Shown: positions 18,595-28,300 of the stretch, piece by piece | How the letters are laid out: every line of letters begins with the position of its first letter | Numbering within the stretch: the first letter of the stretch is position 1 | Assembly (NCBI RefSeq): GCF_001424425.1 | Contig: NZ_LMPT01000020.1 | Span: forward strand, 53,482-117,481 | Length of the DNA: 64,000 nt | Reading direction: 5' to 3' | Source of the DNA: Acidovorax sp. Leaf191 | Lineage (GTDB): Bacteria; Pseudomonadota; Gammaproteobacteria; Burkholderiales; Burkholderiaceae_C | Notes under the pieces: model-generated | Database searches by the model: none | What the model saw: the letters and a program-made list of their open reading frames with translations, nothing else | What the model was told of the DNA's origin: nothing | Translations under genes and position numbers: made by a program

Positions 18595-19137
18595 ATGGCA
18601 GACCCCAAGACATCCAGAGCCAACCCCCTCACCCCCGTCTCATTCGATGCGCTTTGGGGCCACTATCCCAGCAAGGATCCCTGCGTCAACCCCACGACCC
18701 GAACCAAGGCCTACGATAACCAATGCGCTATTCGCGTTGGCATGGCCCTTGAAAGATCAGGTGTCCATTTTGTGACCTTCAAAGGCCCACGCTGCCAATT
18801 CGGGCCCAGAGCCAACGGGATGGTCTTGAGGGCTCAGGAGTTGGCAAACTGGCTGAAAACAAGGCCTTTCCCAGGCTGCCCGGAGCCTCTGCAGTTCTCG
18901 GGAAAAGGGTTTCAAAAGAACCTTGCAGCCAGGAAAGGCATCGTCTTCTTTCAGGACTATTGGCTTCGCGCAGGTGAGAGACAACCCACCGGCGACCATA
19001 TCGACCTGTGGAACATGGACCGATTGACGCCATCCTGGCAAACCTTCGCCCGTTTCACCATCGGCATTGCCCGCATACCTTCTGTCTACTCAGACCTGGA
19101 GAATTCCAGGTCAGTCGTTTTTTGGCCTTTTGCCTGA
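18595..19137 (+). CDS. Tae4-like type VI secretion amidase effector
   Basis: The 180-residue protein matches the T6SS amidase effector 4 pattern: SFDALWGHYPSKDPC, then YDNQCAIRVG with the candidate nucleophile Cys44, and GDHIDLWN with the candidate catalytic His135. Tae4 enzymes cleave peptidoglycan stem peptides in the periplasm of rival cells and need no signal peptide, and none is seen. I took ATG 18595, just before the conserved part; an upstream in-frame start at 18517 would add 26 unconvincing residues. Its stop overlaps the next gene (TGATG), as for an effector with its immunity gene. No T6SS structural genes lie in the window. Confidence 0.85.
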   Translation: MADPKTSRANPLTPVSFDALWGHYPSKDPCVNPTTRTKAYDNQCAIRVGMALERSGVHFVTFKGPRCQFGPRANGMVLRAQELANWLKTRPFPGCPEPLQFSGKGFQKNLAARKGIVFFQDYWLRAGERQPTGDHIDLWNMDRLTPSWQTFARFTIGIARIPSVYSDLENSRSVVFWPFA

Positions 19138-19712
19138 TGCGCGTCTCCGTTCGCAGCCTCGCCCGGCTCCTCATTGCCGCGGCCATTGCCAGCCTGGTCA
19201 GCGGCTACTTCATCCTGAGTGCTTTTCGCTCCGGCGACTGCGACAGCGGCTGCAATACGATGCAATTGCTGGCTTTCATTGGATGTCTCTTTGTGGCCTT
19301 CATCCTGATCGGTTGCGGACTGATGACCCGCGGCGACGGCCCTCGCCGCCTGCGGACTTCCGCAATGGTGTGGATGGCGTGCGTGCTTGTCATTCCAAGC
19401 GCCGCCATCTTCCTGTGGAAACAGACACAGCCCACGCCCCTGCAAGCCAACCAGGACCTGAGCTTCGTGATCGTCGCGGAGCACGCTGTGCCCGCGCTTG
19501 GCGTGTCAGCAGGCCAACGATGCATCTTCTCAGACATCCGCTGCGACCTGAGCCCACCCCGACTGCGGGCTTTCTGTGGCAGCGGCGAACTCAACATTGC
19601 GGCGTCCGACTGGCCGGCATTCAAGCGATTGCCATTGGAGGACTTCGGCGTCCCGCCATCGGATGCCATCAACGCTTTTCCAGCATCCTGTGCAAGACGC
19701 TTTTTTCGATAA
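19137..19712 (+). CDS. Membrane protein, candidate immunity partner of the Tae4-like effector
   Basis: The 191-residue protein has about three hydrophobic segments (8-28, 42-63 and 76-95) followed by a roughly 95-residue C-terminal domain with several cysteines. Its ATG overlaps the effector stop by one base, so the two are translated together. It does not look like the short soluble periplasmic Tai4 proteins I know; the immunity role is inferred from position. If the C-terminal domain faces the periplasm it could bind the amidase. Base composition is less GC-rich than the neighbouring housekeeping genes. Confidence 0.5.
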   Translation: MRVSVRSLARLLIAAAIASLVSGYFILSAFRSGDCDSGCNTMQLLAFIGCLFVAFILIGCGLMTRGDGPRRLRTSAMVWMACVLVIPSAAIFLWKQTQPTPLQANQDLSFVIVAEHAVPALGVSAGQRCIFSDIRCDLSPPRLRAFCGSGELNIAASDWPAFKRLPLEDFGVPPSDAINAFPASCARRFFR

Positions 19713-19846
19713 CCAGCAACGGGATGGCTGGTGTTGAGATGCCGGTAACCCACCGAATATGCGCAAGACGCCAAACAGCCATCGCACCGACAGCCTTGTC
19801 GCTTAGGTAACAAACCACTGCTGTCATCCTGGCCACAATCCGCCGC

Positions 19847-20518
19847 ATGGGAACCCTCTACCTCGTGCGCCATGGCCAGGCCTCGTTTGGCGCCGATGAC
19901 TACGACCAGTTGAGCCCGCGCGGGCGCGAGCAGGCGGTGCGCCTGGGCGAGTACTGGCGTGCGCGCGGCCTGGTGTTCGACGCCGTCATCACCGGCACGC
20001 TGCGCCGCCACACGCAGACGCTGGAGGGCATTGCCCAAGGCCTGCAGACCGCACCCGAGGCGCTGCAGCTGCCGGCCCTCAATGAGTACGACAGCCATGC
20101 GCTGATCGCCGCCATCCACCCCCAGCCCCTGGGCCCTGCCGATACCCCCGAGAAGTACCGCCAGCACTTTCGCATCCTGTGCGACGCGCTGGCGCAATGG
20201 ATGGCCGGCGTCATCAGCCCGCAGGGCATGCCCAGCTGGAACGATTTCTCGGCCGGCATCCGCGCCACGCTGGACCATGTGCGCCACCACCATGCGGGCC
20301 AGAACGTGCTGATGGTGAGCAGCGGCGGGCCCATTTCTGCTGCGGTGGGCGAGGTGCTGGGCACAGCGCCCGAGGTCACCATTGCGCTCAACATGCGCAT
20401 CCGCAACAGCGCAGTGACGGAGTTCTCGATCGCGCCCAAGCGGCTGATGATGCAGACGTTCAACACCCTGCCGCATTTGAATGAAGGCCCGCACCTGGAC
20501 TGGATCACGCACGCCTGA
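19847..20518 (+). CDS. Histidine phosphatase (phosphoglycerate mutase-like) family protein
   Basis: The 223-residue cytosolic protein begins with LYLVRHGQASFGADDYDQLS, the RHG motif whose His is phosphorylated in catalysis. The second catalytic His is expected in the VSSGGPISA region, where the usual H of the SHG-type motif is not obvious, so activity could be altered. Members dephosphorylate small phosphate esters; the substrate is unknown. It is a single gene with its own upstream spacer of about 130 nt. Confidence 0.85.
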   Translation: MGTLYLVRHGQASFGADDYDQLSPRGREQAVRLGEYWRARGLVFDAVITGTLRRHTQTLEGIAQGLQTAPEALQLPALNEYDSHALIAAIHPQPLGPADTPEKYRQHFRILCDALAQWMAGVISPQGMPSWNDFSAGIRATLDHVRHHHAGQNVLMVSSGGPISAAVGEVLGTAPEVTIALNMRIRNSAVTEFSIAPKRLMMQTFNTLPHLNEGPHLDWITHA

Positions 20519-20601
20519 GCATTGCGCGGACTTGCAATAAATTTCTGTAAAACAATAATTTTTTACTGTTTAATAGCAACTCTCAAACAACGGGAGTTGC
20601 C

Positions 20602-21816
20602 ATGCGCCGTCGCGAAGTCCTGGGCCGTGCCCTGGCGGTGTCTTCTTTTCCGCTGGCGGGCTTGAATGGCTGCGGCGGATCGCTGGGCCTGGGCGCAGAG
20701 GCGGAGGTGGTGCCGCCGCCCGGCCCCTTCACCGTGCCCCTGGAGCGCCGGCAAACCCATGTGTCGCTGGCCGTGCGCGTCAACGGGCAGCCCCTGCGGT
20801 TCTTGCTCGACACGGGCGCGGACCACAACGTGCTCACGCCCCGCACCGCACAGCTGCTGGGCCTGCGCCTGTCCACCGAGCGGGTGCCCAGCTCGGGCGC
20901 CGAAGCCTCCGACGAGCCCGTTCCCTGGACGGTGGTGGATGACCTTGCCGTGGGAGAAGCGCTGCACCTCAAGCGCGAAGTTGCGTTCGTCGTGCCCATG
21001 CCAGTCGAGTTCGACTACGACGGCATCCTGGGCGCCACGTTCTGGCGCGCCTTCTCGGTGCGCCTGGACTACGGCCGCGCGCAGGCCACGCTGGCCGCAC
21101 CCGGCCGTCTTGCCCCATCGCCTGCAGCCGTGCTGCTCCCGCTGCGGGTGCTGCCGGGCGGCAAGATGCTGGTGCAAGCCACCGCAGCCGGGCAGGCAGG
21201 CTGGTTTTCTGTCGACACGGGCGACGCCGGGGCCGTGACGCTGTTTCGCCCGGTGGTGGAGCGGCTGGGCCTGCGCGCCGCGCTGCAGCCCTCGGTGCGC
21301 ATGCTCACCGGCGTGAGCGTGGGCGGCACCACCTGGGCGGATGTGGCGCGCCTTCCCACGTTCGACATCGGGCCCTGGCAACTGCCGCGCGTGCCGGTGC
21401 ACCTGTCTCTCGCCACGGGCGGGCTGTTCGGCAGCGACGCCTGGATGGGCAACCTGGGGGGCGCACTGTGGCAGCGCTTCGCCGTCACCATCGATGCGGC
21501 GGGCGGTGCGCTGTATCTGGAGCCCCAGGCCGCCCTGGCCGAGCCCTTTGCCGGCCCCCGCAGCGGCCTGGTGGCACGGTGGACGGGCGAGCGGTTCGAT
21601 GTGCTGGACGTGGTGGGCGGCAGCCCGGCCGAGCAAGCGGGCGTGCGCCGGGGCGAATCACTGCTGGCCGTGCAGGGGCGTGAACTTGCAGCCACCGATG
21701 CGATCTGGCTGCGCACCCAGCTGGCGGGCGAGCCGGGCACGTCCGTTGCGCTGCGCCTGCGCGGTGCCAGCGGGCAGGAGCGGGTGGTGACGATGGTGCT
21801 GCGGGAGTTGGTGTAG
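20602..21816 (+). CDS. Exported retropepsin-like aspartyl protease with PDZ domain
   Basis: The 404-residue protein has an N-terminal export signal (RRREVLGRALAVSSF; possibly twin-arginine, and a weak lipobox LNGC at Cys24). Two retropepsin-type units follow, with Asp-Thr-Gly at 70-72 (RFLLDTGADHNVLTP) and at 205-207 (GWFSVDTGDAGAVTLF). A PDZ domain occupies about 310-400 (VVGGSPAEQAGVRRGESLL). Retropepsins normally pair two DTG units into one active site, so this may be a self-contained periplasmic protease. The upstream region is unusually AT-rich and probably contains its promoter. The substrate is unknown. Confidence 0.82.
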   Translation: MRRREVLGRALAVSSFPLAGLNGCGGSLGLGAEAEVVPPPGPFTVPLERRQTHVSLAVRVNGQPLRFLLDTGADHNVLTPRTAQLLGLRLSTERVPSSGAEASDEPVPWTVVDDLAVGEALHLKREVAFVVPMPVEFDYDGILGATFWRAFSVRLDYGRAQATLAAPGRLAPSPAAVLLPLRVLPGGKMLVQATAAGQAGWFSVDTGDAGAVTLFRPVVERLGLRAALQPSVRMLTGVSVGGTTWADVARLPTFDIGPWQLPRVPVHLSLATGGLFGSDAWMGNLGGALWQRFAVTIDAAGGALYLEPQAALAEPFAGPRSGLVARWTGERFDVLDVVGGSPAEQAGVRRGESLLAVQGRELAATDAIWLRTQLAGEPGTSVALRLRGASGQERVVTMVLRELV

Positions 21817-21935
21817 CCGCCGGTGCGGCCTTTCATGCTCCCGGCGGGCGGCACCCCGGTGCGAGAATCTCGCCCCATGCTCACAGCGACCTGCCACGAC
21901 AACCTCCTCCAACATATCGCGGAGAGGCGACCCGC

Positions 21936-22718
21936 ATGACCTGGGCAGACATTGCTTTTCGGTTCGGATCTGCAGAATATGCGGCCACCTTGACCCTGCT
22001 GCTGATGGGGGTCTGCCTGGCTGCGCCACAGCCACTGCCCCGCTCCAGCGGTATGGCAGTGCTGGGCCTGTTGCTCGGCACCCAAGGACAAGACCCAGCC
22101 GGTGACCTGCGCGGTATGACAGGTCTTGCACTGCTGCACGAAGACCCGTCCGTGGTTGTGGCCTGCCTGGGGATTTTCGCACTGCTCGTTCCCCACATCG
22201 CGCAACACCTCATCCCCAGACCGGACGCCCCACCGCCGCCACCGCATTCCAATGCGCCCCCCCGAAGCACAAGGCTCTGGAGCACGGTGTATCTTTGCCT
22301 GGGCTTTTGGCCTGCTTCAGGCGCTTTCATTGCCACCGCGGGATGGCTGCAGCGCCCGGCCTGGACGGGCCCTTTCGCGACAGCGTGGTGTGCAGGGCTG
22401 CTGGCATGGTATGGGTTGACGCCCGACCTGCTGTGGCCCTGTGTAGCGCTGGCGGCCTTGGGCATGCTTTTCTTGCAACTCGACTGCCCCGTCGTGCCCC
22501 TGCTGGTCGGCCTGTCTGCATCTGCCATGCTGGAAGAAAACCTGAGGCGAGCGTTGCTGCTGAGCCGGGGTGAATGGTTGCCACTCGTGCTGGACCGGCC
22601 CATCGTGGCCAGCATGTTGGCTGTGGGTGTGCTGGGGGTGGCTGTACGTCTGCTTTTGCTGAGGCGCGGAAAAAGACCTCGCCCAGCCCGAGAGACTTGG
22701 GAACCAGCACAAGGTTGA
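21936..22718 (+). CDS. TctA-like membrane protein, C-terminal half only
   Basis: The 260-residue membrane protein matches the C-terminal half of TctA, the large permease of tripartite tricarboxylate transporters. The clearest matches are AVLGLLLGTQGQDP near the start and the family's end pattern CPVVPLLVGLSASAMLEENL followed by RRALLLSRGEWLPL. Full TctA is about 500 residues, and no N-terminal half or TctB/TctC gene is adjacent. GGAGAGG 9 nt before the ATG indicates it is still translated. A 20-codon frame from ATG 21877 overlaps the start as ATGA. It is either a decayed permease or a repurposed half. Confidence 0.7.
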   Translation: MTWADIAFRFGSAEYAATLTLLLMGVCLAAPQPLPRSSGMAVLGLLLGTQGQDPAGDLRGMTGLALLHEDPSVVVACLGIFALLVPHIAQHLIPRPDAPPPPPHSNAPPRSTRLWSTVYLCLGFWPASGAFIATAGWLQRPAWTGPFATAWCAGLLAWYGLTPDLLWPCVALAALGMLFLQLDCPVVPLLVGLSASAMLEENLRRALLLSRGEWLPLVLDRPIVASMLAVGVLGVAVRLLLLRRGKRPRPARETWEPAQG

Positions 22719-22721
22719 AGC

Positions 22722-22857
22722 TGACAGGCGCTAAGGGCGCAAGGCCCAAAGACTCATAAAGCCTCTGCGCTGCAACGACATCGCGCGACATGTGCAACTC
22801 ATGTCGCGCGTGCTCAGCGCGGTGGAACCCGGACAACCCCAGCTTTTGGTGACCCAT
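22722..22857 (-). pseudogene. Possible remnant of an acetyltransferase (GNAT) C-terminus
   Basis: On the minus strand this 136-nt stretch reads SRDVVAAQRLYESLGLAPLA followed by PVSFN, which resembles the A..LYESLGF..Y.FN ending of GNAT acetyltransferases. The rest of the domain is absent and the frame runs on into the antisense of the TctA-like gene. It is too short for a working enzyme. Confidence 0.35.
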
Positions 22858-22913
22858 TCCATGCCCTGTCAGATACCTTGGCGCAAACAGGGGCAGAAAA
22901 AAGAAAATCTCTC

Positions 22914-23291
22914 ATGAATCTCAACCAGATCACGTTGCCTGTCGCGGACCTCGACGAAGCTGTGGCGTTCTATCGCCACATGGGCTTTCTGCTGATCGTT
23001 CACGCTCCACCCCGGTACGCCCGCTTCGAGTGCCCGGAGGGCGACGCTACGTTCTCGCTGCACGCAGACCATGGGGGCCCACGTGAGACGGGCGTTGTCG
23101 TGTACTTTGAATGCGCCGACCTCGACGTGAGGGTGGCGGCTTTGCAAGCCGCGGGATTCCAGTTCACACAGCTCCCCAAAGACGAGCCTTGGCTTTGGCG
23201 CGAAGCACGCTTGGCGGACCCGTCCGGCAATGTGATCTGCCTGTTTCGGGCCGGTGACAACCGCAAGAACCCGCCGTGGCGCTTGGCGTAG
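22914..23291 (+). CDS. VOC family (glyoxalase/bleomycin-resistance fold) protein
   Basis: The 125-residue single-domain protein has the LNQITLPVADLDEAVAFYRH opening and the LADPSGNVICLF closing motif of VOC proteins. The family includes glyoxalases, dioxygenases and drug-binding proteins; the function is not predictable. I chose ATG 22914, where homology starts; an in-frame TTG at 22878 has no ribosome site. Confidence 0.87.
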   Translation: MNLNQITLPVADLDEAVAFYRHMGFLLIVHAPPRYARFECPEGDATFSLHADHGGPRETGVVVYFECADLDVRVAALQAAGFQFTQLPKDEPWLWREARLADPSGNVICLFRAGDNRKNPPWRLA

Positions 23292-23379
23292 CGGGGCACT
23301 CGCACGCTCCCTACCATCTGCCCGACGTGCGCAGCGAACAGACGCCATGAGTGCCTGCGCGGCCGTCCTGTCACCACAG

Positions 23380-24246
23380 CTAGGGCGCGCCCACCTCGTC
23401 CACCAGCGTTGACAGGGGAAGCGCATACACCTCCTGCAGCAGCGCCACGAGCTGCTGCGCCGCAGCCGCCACCACGGCCTGTCCCTTGTCCGCAGAGGCG
23501 GCCGCAGCATTGCCCACCGCGCCGGCGGGGTGGTAGTCCTGCATCTGCCAGCCCAGCTTGGCGCTCTTGCCGTTGCCCAGAATGGCGTACTGTTCCGACC
23601 GGTCCTGCGAGGTGGAGCGGAAGTCCCGCGCATGCTCCATGTGCACGGTGCCAGGCGCCAGGTGCAGCATCATCGACGTCTCGATCTCCCCCGCATGGAT
23701 GCCGAAGCGGTGCTCCTGCGCGCTGAATTGCCCGGCCACTGCATCGGGCAGCGGCAGGCTGAACCAGCTGGCGCTGTAGACGATAAGGTCGCAGCGGGTG
23801 CGCAGCTCGCGCGCCACGATGTCCATCACGCTGACCTGGCCGCCGTGGCCGTTGAAGAGCAGCAGCTTCCGGATGCCGGCGCGCGCCACGCATTCGCCGA
23901 TCTCCGTCCACAGCGCGATCACGGTAGCGGGCGACAGCGTGAGCGTCCCGGGAAAGCGGATGTGCTCCGGACTCAGCCCCACGTTCTGCGGCGGCAAAAA
24001 CAGCACCGGCAGGTCGGCGGGCAGCTGCGGCAGCGCGGCGTCGATCACGCCCTGCAGCAGGGTGGCATCCACCGACAGCGGCAGGTGCGGCCCGTGCTGC
24101 TCGATGGCGGCCACGGGCAGCACGGCCACGGTGTGCGCGGCCTGGCCGGAGGCTTTCAGCTGCGCGAAGTCGCGTGTCGAGAGGTCGGCCCAGAAACGCG
24201 AGGGCAGTGGCGGCATGGCGGATAGGGGAGCGGCAGCGGCAGTCAT
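23380..24246 (-). CDS. Creatininase family amidohydrolase
   Basis: The 288-residue protein has the family's metal-binding and active-site segments: EQHGPHLPLSVDATL, LLFNGHGGQVSVMD and HAGEIETSMML. Creatininase-type enzymes open cyclic amides (creatinine, or mycofactocin and pyrroloquinoline-like peptides in other members) using two metal ions. Which amide is used here is unknown. It is divergent from the AlaX gene; ATG 24246 is preferred because an upstream in-frame start at 24306 would overlap that gene's start codon. Confidence 0.88.
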   Translation of the reverse strand: MTAAAAPLSAMPPLPSRFWADLSTRDFAQLKASGQAAHTVAVLPVAAIEQHGPHLPLSVDATLLQGVIDAALPQLPADLPVLFLPPQNVGLSPEHIRFPGTLTLSPATVIALWTEIGECVARAGIRKLLLFNGHGGQVSVMDIVARELRTRCDLIVYSASWFSLPLPDAVAGQFSAQEHRFGIHAGEIETSMMLHLAPGTVHMEHARDFRSTSQDRSEQYAILGNGKSAKLGWQMQDYHPAGAVGNAAAASADKGQAVVAAAAQQLVALLQEVYALPLSTLVDEVGAP

Positions 24247-24304
24247 GCCCGCCATGGTAGCCGCGCGGGGGCCGTGGTGGGGCCCCGGCGCTACCATTGC
24301 ACCC

Positions 24305-25066
24305 ATGACCCACGACCTCTTTCGACAAGACGCCTACCTGCGCGAATGCAGCGCCCACATCACCGCCATCACCGATGCTGGCATCGTGCTGGACCAGACC
24401 GTGTTCTACCCCCTGGGCGGCGGCCAGGCCGGGGACAGCGGCGTGCTGGTGCTGGCGGATGGCACCGAGATCGCGATTGCCGACACCCGCAAGGGCAAGG
24501 ACGCCGAGGGCAAGCCGACCAGCGACATCGTGCATGTTCCAGCCCCCGGGCAGGAAGACCGCCTGGCGCAGCTGGCGGCTGGCACTGCGGTCACCGCCCG
24601 CATCGACTGGGAGCGCCGCCACCGCATGATGCGGCTGCACACCACGTCGCATCTGCTGTGCCATGTGGTGCCGCAGTTGGTCAACGGCTGCTCGATCACG
24701 CCCGACTATGCGCGGCTGGACTTTGCGATGACCGACCCGCTGGACAAGGACCAACTGACCGCCGCCATCGCGACGCTGGTGGCTGCCGCGCACCCGCTGA
24801 CCGTGGCCTCGATCAGCGACGAGGAGCTGGACGCCAACCCCACGCTGGTCAAGAGCATGAGCGTGCAGCCACCGCGCGGCACGGGGCGCATCCGCACCAT
24901 CCGCATCGGGGGTGACGGCGGTGACGGCGGCACACCGCTGATCGACCTGCAGCCCTGCGGCGGCACGCACGTGGCCAACACGGCAGAGATCGGCGCCATC
25001 GTGGTCACCAAGATCGAGAAGAAGAGCGCCACCACCCGCAGGGTGGTGCTGGGCTTCGCCCAGTGA
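24305..25066 (+). CDS. AlaX-type alanyl-tRNA editing protein
   Basis: The 253-residue protein is a free-standing editing domain related to AlaRS: HTTSH at 112-116 and CGGTH at 218-222 supply the zinc ligands, and the N-terminal FYPLGGGQAGDSG is conserved. Such proteins hydrolyse Ser-tRNA(Ala) or Gly-tRNA(Ala). The length fits the AlaX-M/L class. A short GGTGAC repeat encodes GGDGGDGG at about 202-209, an insertion-like loop just before the zinc motif. Confidence 0.92.
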   Translation: MTHDLFRQDAYLRECSAHITAITDAGIVLDQTVFYPLGGGQAGDSGVLVLADGTEIAIADTRKGKDAEGKPTSDIVHVPAPGQEDRLAQLAAGTAVTARIDWERRHRMMRLHTTSHLLCHVVPQLVNGCSITPDYARLDFAMTDPLDKDQLTAAIATLVAAAHPLTVASISDEELDANPTLVKSMSVQPPRGTGRIRTIRIGGDGGDGGTPLIDLQPCGGTHVANTAEIGAIVVTKIEKKSATTRRVVLGFAQ

Positions 25067-25328
25067 GGCCACGCCAGAAGCACGCCCGGTGAGGCTGCTC
25101 CAGAAGCACAGCACCCGTTGCCCCCGCTGCGCGGTGCAGAGGGATTCGAAGCGCGAGAAGGCCCAACGTCAACAATCGTGAACCGGGCCCGCGCCTTCGT
25201 TGCAATGGCTTACCCAGGCTTTTGCACAACAGGGACAATAGCGACCCACGCGCGCGGCTGTATTGCCTGTTGTCTGTCTTGCCTTCCAGGCCTCTGCCTG
25301 GGCCGCGGCGCCCCCTGAATCTGCCGCC

Positions 25329-28300
25329 ATGCCGCCTGCCCTGCGCCCCGCCTCTCTCGCTTCCATCCGCCAGCACCGCTGGTTCCGCCCTGCGGCCTGC
25401 ACGCTGGCGGGGTTGATCGGCGTGTGGGCGGTGGCCTGGCTGGCCGTGCCGCCGCTGCTCAAGGGCCCGCTGGAGCGTGCGGCCACCGCGCAACTGGGCC
25501 GTGCGGTCACCGTGGGCGCCATCGATTTCAAACCCTGGACGCTGGAACTCGCGCTGCGCGATATCGCCGTGGCGGGCGCTGCGGGCGCGCCGCCGCAGCT
25601 CACCATCGGCCGCGTGTATGTGGATGGCGAGCTGCAGTCGCTGCTGCGCTTCGCGCCGGTGGTGGACGCCTTCACCGTCGAGAACCCGGTGCTGCGTGTC
25701 ACGCACCTGAGCGACGGCCGGTACGACGTGGACGACATCATCGCCAAGGTCACAGCGCCCACGGGCGAGCCCGACAGCGGCCCGGCGCGCCTGGCGCTCT
25801 ACAACCTGGCGTTGACGGGCGGCAGCATCGACTTCAACGACCAGAGCGTGGGCAAGACGCACGAGGTGCGGGACCTGGCGCTGAAGGTGCCGTTCATCAG
25901 CACACTGTCCACGCAGCACGAGGTCAAGGTCGAGCCCCACCTCTCCTTTGCACTCAACGGCAGCCGCTTCGACTCGTCGGCAGCGGGCACGCCGTTTGCG
26001 CAGACGGGCCGGGGTGATGCGAGCATTCGCCTGGACGGCCTGCGGTTGCCCCCCTACCTGGGCTACCTGCCCGCCAGCCTGCCGGTCAAGGTGCAGGACG
26101 CCACGCTGGATGTGGACGTGAAGGTGGCCTTCGAGCAGGCGCCGCGCATGTCCGTGAAGCTGACCGGCACCGTGCAGGCGCGCGATGTGCGGCTGACCGA
26201 CCGCCAGGGCGGCGACCTGCTGTCGTACGAGCGACTGAAGGTGGACATGGCCGATGTGCGCCCGCTGGAGCAGGTGGTGCACCTGAGCCAGGTGGAGCTG
26301 ACCGCGCCCGTGGTGACGGCGGCGCGCGATGCGTCGGGCCGGATCAATTGGGCGCAGCTGGCGCCGAGCCCGGCAGCCACCAGCGCGCAGACAGCATCGA
26401 CGACCACCGGCCCCACATCGGCAGCAGAGCCGTCGGCATCGACGGCGTCGGCATCCGAGACCACCGCCAGCGCCGCAGCTTCTGCGCCATCCCCCAGTGC
26501 AAGCCAGGCGGCCTCTGCGCCACGCGCTGGTGCCAGCAAGGCTGTCAGCAAGCCAGCCGCCGCACGACCCGCCTGGGCCGTGCGCGTGGACCGCGCCGCG
26601 GTGCGCGGCGGCACCGTGCGGTGGTCGGACCAAGGCACCCGGCCCGCCGCCACGCTGCAGGCCACGGACTTCACGCTCGACATGGCGGACCTGGCGCTGC
26701 CGCTCGTCAAGCCCTTCAGCTTCAAGGGCGGGCTCAAGCTGCAGGACGGCGGCTTGCAGTTCACCGGCGAGGCCACCGACCAGAAGGCGCAGGTGAACGC
26801 GTCGGCGCAGGCGCTGTCGCTGCAACTGGCCGCGCCTTACCTGGCGCAGGTGCTGGAGCCCACCGTGGCAGGCCTGATCACCGGCGACCTGGGCGTGGCG
26901 TGGGAGGCGCCCGGCGCCAAGGCGGCGCAGGCCGGTGCCACGGGCGTGACGCTGACCGCCGGCCCGCTGGCGCTGGAGCAACTGGCCGTGAAGCAGGGCC
27001 GCACCACGGTGGCGGGCCTGACCAAGCTGGCGGTCGAAGGCGTGCAGGTGCCGCTGGATGCGCGCACGGCCACGCTGGCCAGGCTGACCCTGTCCCAACC
27101 CCTGGCGGCGGTGGAGCGCGGCACGGACGGGCGGTGGATGTTCGAGCGCTGGACGAAGGCCGCCAGCCCCGCGCCGACACCGGCCGTCGACAGCAGTGGC
27201 AGTAGCAGTAGCAGTAGCAGTGGCAGTGGCAGTGGCAGCAGCAGCAACAGCACGAGTACCGCCACCACGAACGCCACCAGCGCCAGCACCTCCACCCCTG
27301 CGCCCTGGAAGCTGCGCGTGGCCGACCTCGCGGTGGAAGGCGGCACCGTCACGTTCGCCGACAACGCCCAGGCCCGCCCTGTGGCGCTGGACCTGTCGGC
27401 ACTGAACATCACCGCCAAGAACCTGGCCAGCGACGGCAGCAAGCCCGAGGCGTTCCAACTGTCCGCACGCGCTGCCGCACCCCGCAAAGGCAACGGCAAA
27501 CCCGAGGCCGGCAAGATCGACTACCAGGGCACGCTGGCCCTGCAGCCGCTGGCAGCACAGGGCAAGCTCGACCTGGCGCGGGTGCCGCTGCATGCGCTGG
27601 ATGGCTACCTGGCCAGCCAGCTGTCGGTGGAGCTGCTGCGGGCCGATGTGGGCTTCAAGGGCCAGGTTGCACTGGCACTGGGCGACAAGGGCCCCAGCCT
27701 GCGCCTGGCGGGCGATGCCGCCATCGATGAGCTCACGGCCAACAGCACCGCCGCCTCCACGCCCAAGACCGAAGCCCAGGTGGGCGAGGAGCTGCTGGCC
27801 TGGAAGAGCCTGAACCTGCGCGGCCTGTCCGTGGCCACCGCGCCAGGCACCGCGCCGCGCGTGGAGGTCAAGGAGACCAGCCTGGTGGACTTCTTCGCGC
27901 GCATCACGGTGAACGAGGCGGGCCGCATCAACCTGACCGACATCGCCAAGACGCCCGCCGAGGCGCAGGCAGCCAACGCGGCCAGTGCAGCGAATGCGGC
28001 CACCGCCGCAGCCTCGGCCAGCGGGCCTGCCGCCGCGTCAGCAGCCGCTGCCAGCACACCCGCCAGCGCTGCCGTCGCCAAGGCCGACCCGCTGGCACCT
28101 GTGGTGCAGTTCGGGCCGGTGAGCCTGGTCAACGGCAAGGTGCTGTTCTCGGACTTTTTCATCAAGCCCAACTACTCCGCCGACCTGTCGGAGCTGACCG
28201 GCAAGCTGAGCGCCTTCTCGTCCGAGACGCCCGGCGGCGAGCCCGTGCTGGCGGACCTCGAACTGCGCGGCCGGGCGGAAGGCTCGGCGTCGCTGGAGAT

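Noticed and set aside
20547-20566. AT-rich GTAAAA/TTTTAC palindrome as a terminator
   Set aside because: Arms are only 6 bp of weak pairs; it more likely belongs to the promoter region of the protease gene.
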